A stretch of 64,000 bases of DNA. Source: Vermamoeba vermiformis. Taxonomy: Eukaryota; Tubulinea; Echinamoebida. A program made the translations under genes and the position numbers. Within the stretch, counting starts at the first letter, position 1. Every line of letters starts with the position of its first letter. The stretch is from positions 496,001 to 560,000 of the forward strand of contig JBEWZL010000003.1 in NCBI GenBank assembly GCA_045837725.1, read 5' to 3'. Shown here in pieces: positions 33,645-45,127 of this stretch. A model generated the notes under the pieces. That model had not been told where the DNA came from. It did no database searches and saw only the letters and a program-made list of their open reading frames with translations.

Positions 33645-35607
33645 ATGCGACAGATCTCGTGTACCTCATTTTTGTCGCTATGCACAGTTTTGTTGCTGGT
33701 ATGTATGACAGACGTCACAGTCAGATCTTTTTGGTATTTAAAACAGATTATAAGCATTATTCCTGACAATGGAATCATTAATATGATAAAATTGCTAATA
33801 AGATGTCTTTTTGCAGGTTTCCCAAGTCTCGACTGAATTTATCTACATTGACTTGGCGGACAACAATAATACTGCCGTAATATCTGCTCCACGGGCTGGT
33901 TATGGATTGCTTGATTTTAATATCACGGGAGACATAGGCTTTGTAGATCCAATTGACGCGTGCACAGAAATACTGAATCCGGAACAACTGGTGGACAAAA
34001 TCGTGTTCGCTGATTTCGGTACATGCAGCCCATTATTGAAAGCACGATCAGTGCAAAAGGCCGGCGTAAAGGTAAGCCTACAAGTGAATTTAATTTTTAT
34101 AATTAGCCCAATTTTGATTCTTTCATTCTTGAACTAAAATTGGTTATTCCTAACGACTTGGATGTAATATAGGCCATTATATTACGAGAAAGTAATTCAG
34201 TCATTCCCGGATCTCTGTGGGGAGCGACGGACGGAACAAACTGGGATGACATCCAGATCCCTGTGACATTCATGTTAGCAGCAGTAAGCAACGACTATAG
34301 GATGCAATTATAACATAAATCATCTTATCGCATTGCGTAGGACGGTGCTATCGTCGAAGAAGCGTACAAGAAAGGAAACGCTGTTGGTTTTCAATTAAAC
34401 GCAGGTATGTCAAGGAGGATTTAGCTCAATTACAAAGCAATTCAATTTCTATTTTTAAATCTAAAAATAACTTAAAATTGATACGTGATCCGAACAGAAA
34501 TCTCGCAGTGGCAGATCATTTTTTTGAGCCCGGTGACAATGGGTATATGGATTGTGATTGACATAGCTCACTTGGCTCTCATTATTCTGGCAACTGCTGT
34601 CTTGGTTCCTCACATACGCAATTATATTCGAAAACGCACCGATCACGGACGGATCCCGATCATAATTTTGTCCGTCATTATTGGAAGCTGCATATGTAAG
34701 TGGGATTACGTTCTCATTACTTACTTCTAACAATCATACGCAGTGCGCATCTTCGTTCATTTAATGAGTGCCTACGCGTTTGCCTACACGATGTATATAC
34801 CTCCTCACGTCTTCAATCCGCACTGGAGTGTTTCATCGCTCATGTTTGCTGTAGCTGACAGCGCCGTGCAAATCGTGTTCGCACTGCTCTCGCTCAGTTG
34901 GTACTCGACAGTGAAGGCCAAGGCAGTTCCACCTCCTCTTGCCAAGCTGAAAGTCCCACTCATCATTGCTGCTGCTGTTGTTGCGGGAGTACAAATCATT
35001 GGTATCTTGTTCGCAACGATATTTTGGAATTCGTTCATGGTAGGCATTTTCGGCATTTTGATTATGTTGTTCTGGTTGGTAAGTAGATAGTTTTGTTGCT
35101 TGAGAAAGGTCTTCTCACGCCTCCATAGGTCTTAGATATTGTTTATATCATTGCCGCCTCCAAATTGTACAAAGCCTTGAGGCTTAACGACAAAGACAGA
35201 TTTACTAGCGAAAAGCGAGCACGCAAGAACAAGCAGGTAAGTTTCAAAATTACATTACCGAATGCGTGAAGTTGACACGTGAACAGTTTGCTACCAAAGT
35301 TATTGCCCTCGCCGTCGCCTTCTTCTTGAACTTCTGCGGAGGTCTGTTCCAAGTTATCTTCGGCTCCAGTCCAATGGCTTTCTTCCAAGTCGTCTACCCA
35401 TTCATCACTGCAGGCTCGGTGCTGATCTCAATGTACATTGCCACGACCATGTTCTTGCGCATCGATAAGAACCGAAGTAGCTCTTCTAGCGATAAGACCT
35501 CGCGGGATAACAATTCCAAAGACCGTTCTTCCAAACTACGCGATACAAACTCGCGCCCATTGTCGTCGAAAGTGGATGTCGACTCGAAGATGGACGTTGA
35601 GGTATAG
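33645..35607 (+). CDS. PA-domain seven-transmembrane protein
   Basis: About eight exons, ~480 residues. The start is the ATG of MRQISCTSFLSLCTVLLL, a signal peptide interrupted by an intron before VSQVSTEF. Residues ~40-165 form a protease-associated (PA) domain: DKIVFADFGTCSPLLKAR, VQKAGVKAIILRES and IPVTFMLAADGAIVEEAYKKG, in the usual order. About seven hydrophobic helices follow (for example VTMGIWIVIDIAHLALIILA, VPLIIAAAVVAGVQIIG, GIFGILIMLFWLVLDIVYII). The tail is Ser/Asp/Lys-rich (RSSSSSDKTSRDNNSKD) and looks phosphorylatable. PA domains usually bind peptides or ligands in receptors, sorting proteins and proteases. The 7TM part shares features with that of the neighbouring large gene (aromatic-rich FALLSLSWY in helix 3-4). 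It is likely a membrane receptor; ligand unknown. Confidence 0.78.
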
Positions 35608-35850
35608 TTGCTTTTTAGTATTTATTACCGGCCTACCGGATTGTATTATGATATTTTTTACTAGTAAACGTTTAGTTGTGAGCTTCAAGGTGCACAGTAA
35701 ATAATTTCCGAAGTTTAACATGTTCGACAGGTCCTTCGTTGAAAATTTGATATCTTGGCATTTACAATTTGATTTATTTCATCGGCCACGCATGAATGAG
35801 CGCAATTTCAAATAAGAACATATCTCGTAAATAACCGAAACTAGTTAGCA

Positions 35851-38143
35851 ATGCAACAAGATTTAGACGCTCCGTTGCTAACTGATCCGAAATCTGACAC
35901 GGAAGTCCTTCTTGAAGCTACGGGCAGGTCCTCGAGCGAGTCTCAGTACCGAGTCTTTTCAGCAAAATCACCCTCACGTTGGAAAAAGCTTCAACAATTA
36001 ATAGTTTCTGGCGTCTCAAAAATCGGATTATTATATACAACACTAGTGAGTACAATGCGCAGTTATAGACGGCTTTTGCTAATTTCTGCAGTTTGGTGTT
36101 ATTCTAGGAGGAGTTTTCGGCTATGTGATTTCAACGCTCCATCCGCCGCAGGAAGTAAGCCGATGGATAGCTATACCGGGTACATATTCGAATATATTAA
36201 ATGCCTATTGTTACCGGCTTTTTTACTTTATTAACGATGATTTGCAATTATAATGATAAAAAAGCTTAATTAATATTTTGTGATTGTAGGCGAGCTATTT
36301 TTGAGGTCTCTTCGCGCTTTAGTCGTACCATTAATTTCAACAAATATGATTGTTGCGATGAGCAATATTTCTAACATGTCTCATGTAAATACAATCAATT
36401 AAATGCAAATTATATTTAGACGCTAAAGTTAACAATTCTCTTTATTCTACAGGCCGGCAAGATTGGATTGAGATCGGTCATATTTCTACTTGTGATGGGT
36501 TTTCTCGCTGTAGGTCAAGGAATTTTGTGGATCCTCGTGTTCCGCCCGCACTTCTCCGGCGTGTATACGGGACAAATGGACACAACGGAGCATCGCAATA
36601 TTATTAGAAGAAGTGCCTGAAACACCCGCTTCAAATAACTCGTAAGTTCAAATATCAAATGGTTGCTGGATCTGATTGCTTCTGCAGGACGAGTGGCCAA
36701 AGCGCCGAAGACTTAATTGAAAGTATTCTATTCTCCATCGTACCAGACAATTTGATCGTAGCTGCGATGACACCGAATATTCTGTCGGTCCTTTCATTCT
36801 CTGTCGTGTTCGGTAAGCCGATTATGCACGCGAGATCTGTTGGATGACCAAATAATGCAGGTTTAATTCTCGCTCGTATTCACTTGGCACCTAATGAGCG
36901 AAATCTCGTGCAAGTGTTCTTCAATCAAGTCAACATCACGCTGCTAGAACTCGTTGAAAAGATCATCAAACTGACCCCCATCGCTGTGTTCTTCTTAATT
37001 AGTAAGGCGTTATTATTGTATAGAGGTCTTGGTACTAACTCTCAATGTACAGCTGGTGAAATTGGAGGGCATCCACAGCTCTTCCCGTACTTGATCAACC
37101 TCGGGTAAGCAGCTCTTGCTTGTTTAACGCCGTGGCTGACCTCGGCTTGTTATCAGTATTATGACCGCTACAATCATTATCGGTCTCATCGTCCACGTGG
37201 TCGTGTTTTACTTCCTCGCCTACGCAATAGTAGTGCGCAAGAGTCCGTTGAAATTAGTTGTGCACCTCAAGTCCGTGTTCTTGCAGACTTTTTCACGTGC
37301 TTCAGCAGGTATGAATCTTGTGTATAAGAAACAACCAAGTAACTAAACCACTGCAGTCGTCACACTGCCCAAGGCGATGGAAGCACTGGAGAAACATTAC
37401 GGTGTGCCGAACAACATTGCGAGATTTTTGATGTCGATGGGCGGTATGTGCAACACGTGCAGCTTTGTCAATAATAGTCACTAACGAGTATTAGTTACGT
37501 TGAACATTGATGGCCTTGCCGTCTACTTACCTGCAGCAGTCGTGTTCTTAATGGAAATCACTGACCGTCGCGCAGACATTCCACATCTGTTGCTCACAGC
37601 GATTGTAGCCACATTTGGTGCCGCTGGTTCAAGGTAACGAACTGTTATTACTGCGAGTTATACGCATCAGTTAACTGACCTTGTCTAGTGCCGTGCCTGG
37701 CTCGAGTTTGATTATGATCATCTTGACGTGGCAAGCGTTATTCCCTAACGAACGTATTCCTATTGAAGTGTCGTTAATTACAGCTGTTGATTGGCTCCTC
37801 GAACGATGCGTGGCGTGCGGTGAGTCTGAAATGTTTCTTAATTCGCGGAATTATTCTGCGTGCTAATTATAACTCCTCAGTAACGTTATTCGGTGACTGC
37901 GTCATGACGCTGGTAGTGAACGAACAAATGAAGAAATCTGAAGCGCGAAAGTTGTTGACGGCCAAACAACTTGCCAAACAAGCAAATCTGATTAAGAGCA
38001 TGGCCGGTCTCGCGAGTTATCACAACCGCGATGTATTTTACGAGCAGGCTGAAGAGACGCGCCAACAACGAGCGACTATTGTACTTGGTGCGCACAAAGT
38101 GATGAGCGAAGATTTTGATGAGATGGAAGAGGTTGATGATTAG
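35851..38143 (+). CDS. SLC1-family (glutamate/neutral amino acid) transporter
   Basis: About ten exons, ~550 residues, in the family range. The fold is clear: LFLRSLRALVVPLI in TM2, hairpin HP1 FSRASAVVTLPKAME, TM7 VTLNIDGLAVYLPAAVVF (the NMDG-type motif as NIDG), HP2 AAGSSAVPGSSLIMIILT, and TM8 VDWLLERCVACVTLFGD. These proteins are Na+-coupled secondary carriers in the plasma membrane. In TM8 the EAAT pattern D-R-F-R-T-x-x-N is E-R-C-V-A-C-V-T here, so the arginine that pairs with the acidic side chain is Val; neutral or novel substrates are more likely than glutamate. Between FRPHFSG and EEVPETPASN near 36.55-36.61 kb the frame continues only via a 48-nt intron with a GC donor or a +1 shift. 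AATAAA is at 38213. Confidence 0.88.
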
Positions 38144-38457
38144 CGGCCTCGATGAATATGTATTATACCGTCGGCAGTACATTCTATTGCGGATGTCTGC
38201 TGTACTAGCCTGAATAAAATCAGTTTTGTAATGTGGATTGTGGCTGGGTTTGGTTGGATCCCGAACGGCAATTTGAGCTAGATGAAGTTGGGAGATTTAC
38301 GTTAAACTAGTGCAATTCTCCTTCAAATTTGGGCGACGGGAATATATAATGATGTCCGGACTTTTTCAAGGAGTTATTGTTCCGATATTCAAGTTTCCAA
38401 AATTGTGCAAGGAGTTAATGCCGCAGTTAAAACTTGTATGTATTGTAAATAGCACAA
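38144..38457. other. Intergenic, terminator of SLC1 gene and upstream of C2-like gene
   Basis: 314 bp containing the AATAAA of the SLC1 transporter. A small in-frame ATG-ATG segment near 38350 runs only ~42 codons to a stop and lacks support. Nothing else is seen. Confidence 0.3.
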
Positions 38458-41211
38458 ATGAGCCGATTTCGAGTTAAAATCACGCGTGTTTCGGTCAGCG
38501 ATTTGGAAACGCGGCTCAGCAAGCACTTGCCAGATGCCAAGTAATTAATCTATTCCTCTTTCGTAATCTGACATAACTAAATTTAAAATATTACAGAGAG
38601 CGAGTCTGTCCATATGTTAAATTCAATTTTGATAATTTCAAGGCCTATAAAACAGAAATGACTACATATAAAGGTAATGGAGATATAAATTAAAGTTTAG
38701 AAATCGATCTATTCGTAATCGCCAACATTTCCAGCAATATGACATCTATCTAATAACACCAATATTTATAATTGCCGAATCAAATTGAATTAACTTTGAC
38801 TTGCAAGATCCTGTGATCAGATTGACAATTTCGTGTTGCTAATTAATTTAATTATAGGAACGCCGCCAGTCTCAGTATTTAACAATTTTTCACCTGAATT
38901 TTATTATGAAACGCGGTTCCCAGACATGTTACCCGCGAAATTTTTGGTGGTGGAGTGCTGCGACGCTGCAGCGGGCACTAAAGACAGCGTAATCGGTAAA
39001 TATCGCGTGCATTCATATAATATGTTAATATAGACTTATATTTGGCGATAATAGGCACTGCAGTGATCGATCTCTACACTCTCGCAACTGGATCTGAATT
39101 TTATTCGCTTCCTTTATATGCTGAAGTACGTAGTTAAGCTTTTTTATGCGCAAACAATGAATTAACTAAGTATGAATAGGACGTTGAATCGTTGAAGACG
39201 AGAGCCAAGTTGATCGCGAACAAAATTAAAGCCGCAAGCGTAAATACATACCCTACGATGGACATGTACGTGGGCATTGATCCAGGCGATGTTAGCAAAT
39301 TCGAAAGCAAAATATTCACTGAAAAGGGTCGTCTTCAATTTAAAATCGAGATGGAACAATTTGCGGATGTAGGTTTACACGCTTGTAAACTCCGAAAATT
39401 CCTCCGTAACTAATTAATTATTGCAGCCAATTATCGTCATGAAGCCCATTGCCATCAACATCACGTACAATATGACTGTGAACGATAAGGCTCAGCTCGA
39501 GGTCTGGTTCAACGGACTGTAAGTCGATCAGATCTGAATCAAATATGAATCACGTGATTTTAACGGAGTTTACGCGACAGTAAGAAGACAGTTAAGTTAA
39601 AGGGCAAATTCAAATCACTCGACAAGGCTGAAGGCGCAGCTGTATCGTTCGAAGGAGGATCTGAAACAACAGGTACTCAAATCCACCCCCCTTATGCTAT
39701 TGTTAGACTTGGATACTAATCCATATACTAGGCACGACCCTAACATACGATATCGAAGAAATGGCAGTGCCATGCTCGTTCAAAACACTGATCAGCAACG
39801 CCATCTGCTTCAATCTCTCCAAATTCCCCGACAAAGCGTGGAAGGACGTGCATCTCACCGCTCAAGTAAGCCACTGCATTAAAATTCTTTTTGCACTAAG
39901 GCTAACATACGATGCTCGCCAGGCCAAGCTCAGTGAGTTGATTACAGCCAAGATAGGCAAGGACGAGTACGAGTTCAAAGTGCCGCTAGTAGGCAACGGC
40001 GGCAAACTCGACGCGGCGTTTGACTGCGGCACAGTCTCGGGCAAGTTCTGCATCAAAGACCCGCCGAGATTTATGCAGCTCATCGGTGGCATTTCAACCG
40101 AGAGAGGCACCAATGGCAAGGTGTTCTTGCCTGGCCTTGAAGTCCCTATCAACTACTCGGAGTACGCACACGATCTAATTGATAGTTTTTATAACGGAGA
40201 ATTAATAATGGTTCATTTAGGATCAATGTAAATGACGAAATGCTCTTCAAAGACACACCCTCACGACCGCGTGCGCGGTCATTGGCCAGCGACCTCGAAG
40301 ACTACAGCAACAATCCGCTGTTCACATTGAAAGGTTTATCAGCGCCACTGATCCGTGTGTCAGAGGACGAAGAGATCGTCGAGCCGTTGAGTGCGCCGTT
40401 GAATCAGTCACGTGCCAGTGGTAGTGCATTGCAGAACTTGTTTGCCTCGAGCGACTCATTGCGCTCCTCGGGCAATCATCAGCACACAGCACGCAGCAAT
40501 CTCAACGCGTCAGGCACGCACCAACTGACGGCGCGCAGCAATCTCACCAACTCAGGCAATTATCCCTCGAGTGCACGATCACACAACGACGGTTCATATT
40601 CACCGACTGTCAAGCCCGTCAATGCTCCTCTCGCGAACTCGGGCAATTACCCGACCATTCGTCCGGCCAATGCACCGCTCTCCGACTCGGGCAACTTTCC
40701 CACTGCTCGTTCAAATAGTGCGCCGTTGAACCAGTCAGGCACTCATTCCAATCAGAACACTGCGCGCAGTCTCAATGGCTCGGGCAATTATCCCACTTCG
40801 GGCCGATCAAATTCACTCACTGCTTCGGGTACTCAGCACACAGCGCGCTCGAATCTCAAAGCCTCGGGCAATATCCCCAACAGCGGCACCCAAACCTTCG
40901 TGCTGAACACATCCTCCGACACCACCTCATCGCTCAGCTCGTCCATCAGCACGCCACCTCTCACACCCACCACGCCACACACACCCACTGGCGGCATGAG
41001 ACCGTCAACTCCGCACGCCTCGGAATCAGGCCACAAACCACTGCCCAGTCAAGTTCACCTGATCTCGCGACCAAGTCGCGCAGTGTCGAGTCCCAGCAAG
41101 CCACAGATCCCGAAGAATGTTCCGCCCAAGGACCCAGCTTATCCCAACTACTCACCGATGCAGCATCAATATGGTGCTTTGCAAAGCGAGATGCTCGACA
41201 ACTCGGACTAA
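38458..41211 (+). CDS. C2-like N-terminal domain with long Ser/Asn/Thr-rich repeat tail
   Basis: About ten exons, from ATG (MSRFRVKITRVSVSDLE) to TAA; ~720 residues. The first half is beta-rich and contains two C2-like blocks: one around YVKFNFDNFKAYKT and FLVVECCDAA...VIGTAVIDLYTL (a classic C2 pattern), another around DVHLTAQ...YEFKVPL. The second half (~325 residues, one exon) is disordered and built of imperfect repeats of SGNYPT/RSN/APL and SGTHQHTARSNL, followed by Pro/Ser/Thr segments. C2 domains bind phospholipid or protein partners. No enzymatic domain is evident. The tail could be a phosphorylation or scaffold region. I do not recognise an orthologue. Confidence 0.6.
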
Positions 41212-41358
41212 GTGTATTATATCATTGAATAGTAAACCAACTGATTAGTACTAACATCACTGCTTCCTTACTGCTTGAAAAAGAATTTATTTGATTTACA
41301 TATGGCGAAGGCATCGCCGTTTCGCTTATACAATACTAATAATCTATAATACAAGTGC

Positions 41359-44300
41359 TTATTTCTTCGAATCTCCTCGAACGGAAGCTGGATCGAACGT
41401 TGCCGAACTGCGAATTGAAGACGGATCGTCATTCGCTTGTTTGGCAGACACGTTGCTGCGCGTAGTGCCACCACCGCTGCTGTACAAAAAGCGATGTTTC
41501 TCGGCCTCGTACATGTTCATTAAATCATCTTCGGAGCGACGCGCGACGAGCCTGAACGATACATGAGCACTAATTAATGAAATGAAGCTGTGACCTACCA
41601 AATCTTGGGCACGAAGAGCAGACCCAACGCGATGGTTGTAGTGAATAAAATAGCCAGGCAGAGCACCAAGAAGTTCGCCACTACATTCGTGACGACAATC
41701 ATCGGGATCAGAATCACGACTGACACGAAAGCAAAGTTGTACATCTGTCGTACGACAAGCATTAGTCGGACTGTTTGAGCTGACCAGATGTATCACTTAC
41801 CGAAATGGCAATGTATCGTGCCTCGTTGAAGAAACTGTACGGTACTTTGCGCGTCATAATAGCGACGACAACACCGGAGAACACAGTCAGGCCCTAGTGA
41901 AACATGTAAGTGCTCTGCATACCCCACTGCAATCTCAATGTACCTTGTAGCCAATGATCACGTAGAGAATGGGCGGGAAGAAATAGCACGTGCTGAAGTG
42001 GCTGAAATCATCGCCTGGATTGAGCTCCCATTGCGTTGCAATCGGATAGATTGCTTGCAACAGTACTAACAGGACCTGCACCGAGAATTAGACACGATGA
42101 CACGTGTCACCTGATGACGTACCACATCGAGCGACAAGAACACGGCGAGTGCTTTGATGAGATCGTTGTTGGTCCACGCCTTGATCAACAGCTTCTTCGC
42201 GTTGAAGATGCGATAGACGCGAATAGTCTTGATGAACAAGCTCCTACAGTCCACTGGTTAACGAGTGTTACGCCCATCATTGAGTACTTACACAAAGAGC
42301 AAGCTGAAGCCAATGGACAGCAGCCAAATGAACAGCGAGCACGTCTGATTGGAGAGTTAGAAGACTTCAAGTGGAGTTGTGTTTAAGTGACACTTACCAC
42401 GGGGGAATGATCGATCGCGTACATCACGACCGAGGCGTAAATGAACATAATGCCCACGAGCATCACAATCATGAACAGCGGCGTAGAACTCTTCATCACA
42501 ATGGACTCGCGGCTGAGAGGTGTTAGTTGCTGTGACAAGTACTGCGGACTTAACAACGCGACTCACCGATGCAAGACAAATGCTGCCACGAGAATGGTGA
42601 TGACCACGAACACGATGCCCAGCACGAGCATTGGTATCGTGAAGTTCGCTTCAATGTGCAAGTACACAGGCGCTAGATGCAAACATCAGACATCGTTCGT
42701 CTTGTCAATCGCACTTACACTTCTCGTTGCCCGTGCAAATGTACGCCGTGCTGCTCGCGCCAGGACAACTCGCACTGCGCAAACACCAGCTGAAGTTCGC
42801 GGGCGTGAACTGATCCATGCGCACCGCTACACCTGCTGCTCGGAGATCTGACACGACCTCTGACATCATTGACATGCTGCGACAAATGTGAGTCCTTGCC
42901 TAATTAGGCATGGTCTTCGAATGTACGTACTCGTAGGCCTCGCTGTAATCTCCTGCGGGAATGATACCAGCACCGCTCAGCACATCGACTGTAGTGTTCC
43001 ACTTGGTGCTGTTCATCAAGCCAAAGGTCTCGCCAGTACCCCTAGTGAGTGAACGTCAGTCGCGTGACATCCAATAATTAACCTGTATTGACCTTACCAA
43101 ATAAGTTTGTTGACTTCATTCATCATCCATCGCTGATGATCGTCACCACTCCATATCAAATTGACGCAGCCTTCGAGATCATCGCGACAATAGATCCAAC
43201 CTCGCGTCATTGCCCTATTTGGAATTAATACAAATGTCATAATTATTTAATCTATACCAATTCATACCTTAAGAATCGCTTAGCGATATCTTTGTTGCCA
43301 GTCTTGTTCAACCACTCGCGCGACACAAATAAACTGTCTTGCAGCGTTGCGGTGCCTATTACAACGTTATTACATTAACTTTCTAAATTTAGGAATTTCG
43401 TGAAACATAACGGGACGCAAGAGCTTCTTACTTCGCTCCAATTTGACAATTGCTCAATACCAACACATGGAGATAAGGCATCACACTTGGGATTTTTATC
43501 CGAACTTACCTAGATCTTCAAAGCTAAATATGGTAAAATTCTCTGGCTTATACAACTGAGTAGCATTGGGTGCGATGTATTCAAGGAGCTGTGCGAACTC
43601 ATTATAAGTCGTTGCCATGACCTAAAAGAGATTAATCAGTTATTTTAAAGATAAATCTTGCAATCATTAAAATTCAGCCGCTCCGTTTGCTCTATCCTCT
43701 TGTCCGCTTATAAATCAGTACGTACGCAGTCTGAGCGCCCTTGCAGCAACCCTAAGGGGCTGAAGCTCTGCGATATTCTTCGAATATCGGTCTGGACATT
43801 AAGTCCATTTTTGACAAGAGCGGCTCGGAACTCTAAATTATAATAGGTTAAAATTGATAAATTAGTACAAAGAAGCCTATAAACACAAAAATTCGTGTTT
43901 CGAATCATTCGGTAAATCAAATTTCCGCCGAACACAAGTCTGTTTTTAGCCTGGTTTAATTACCCTCGTCAATTCCATCCCACATTGCGACTGTCTTGCC
44001 CTCTAGCTGTGCGATGCTTTTAATGTTGTCCTCCGCTCGCGTAACCGCTAACGTCGAGCTGCGTTGGAACACCTTTCGGAGCAGATCGGTTAGTTTGCCG
44101 ATAAATCGATAAATTGAGCGAAATTGCTAGAAAAGATTTGTGGATGGATAGCTTAGTTTTGACTAGCGTCTAGGCCGTACCTGAGATATAATGACGATGT
44201 CTGAACCCGCAATTCGGGTCTTCAGACTCACCTGAGACCAAGCAACGCCAAATTGAGCAATGTCTTTGATTACCTATAAGCCACATAACATCGTTAATAT

Positions 44301-44857
44301 TGTTAGCGTATCAGACCCAAACAACGAAAGTGGACACAATTAATTTAAGATCTGGCTTTAAATGGCTAAAAATAGACACGACGTTCAATTAATCATCGAA
44401 TGGGTATCATTTAATATGCTATCATAAATATGTCACGGAAGGAAAACTAATCACATTGCCGTCCTACGTACCCATTCGGCTGAATCCACGCCTGGACCTC
44501 CAGATAAAACCACTACTTCCAAGCACTCTTCGCGAAAATAACCTAACTCTTGTGCAGCAGCATAACCTATTTGTACAAATATTAACACACATGAATATGA
44601 AAATCAAAACGGGACTTAAAAAATTTCACTTCGGTTAAGGGGATCTGAAAAGAGTGGCGCTTCTTAATGGATTTTCAAACTTGATCACGATATATAAGTA
44701 TCATACCTGCGAATTGAGCCTGCAACACCCATTGAAGCTGAATTCTAACTCGATCCACCGTCGTGCAATTGTTTTGAGCGGCCGTTTTAACAGCACATCC
44801 CAGCAATAGCAAGGCTATACTTAACAGTGAGATATAATTTCGATAATGTATCTTCAT
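41359..44857 (-). CDS. Class C GPCR with NMT1/THI5-type ligand-binding ectodomain
   Basis: Eighteen exons join in phase to ~698 residues. Residues 1-28 are a signal peptide (LLSIALLLLGCAVKTAAQ). Residues ~34-350 are a full NMT1/THI5-like binding domain: RVRIQLQWVLQAQFAGYAA, the phosphate-type Gly loop LSGGPGVDS, IAQFGVAW, VFQRSSTLAV, QLEGKTVAMWDG, TLQDSLFVSREWL, RGWIYC and FGLMNSTKW. A Cys-bearing linker follows. Residues ~385-635 are a class C 7TM domain: KSSTPLFMIVMLVGIMFIY (TM2), TCSLFIWLLSIGFSLLF then KTIRVYRIF (TM3, loop 2), a Cys in ECL2 (HFSTCYF) to pair with TM3, and VPYSFFNEARYIAIS before TM7. The tail is Ser-rich. The related bacterial binding proteins and THI5 bind small molecules such as thiamine pyrimidine precursors and alkanesulfonates; class C receptors normally use a type I binding fold. 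A G-protein-coupled nutrient sensor is inferred. Confidence 0.87.
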
Positions 44858-45127
44858 GTTGTCTCTTGTGTTCAATTTAAAACTTCTTACTAACTTTCTT
44901 CCGCAGTTGATTTCGGACAAGGATATGTGCGTGACACGTGTCAACGTGAGGTATTTTTACCTTGTTTATTAATAAACTTAACGACCGCAGACGCCGTCAG
45001 GATATCAGTATCTCGTGTACAACTTCTAGTTTTATTCTAATGTAACAATTAGCGATCGCAAAGAACGAAGATAAAGCGGAATTATTATCTTTGACGGAAT
45101 GATATCTCGTGGGCTGAAGCGGACTGT

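Noticed and set aside
41359-44857. Reading the N-terminal domain as a THI5-type thiamine biosynthesis enzyme
   Set aside because: A signal peptide precedes it, a 7TM domain follows in frame, and the His/Cys iron site typical of THI5 was not seen.
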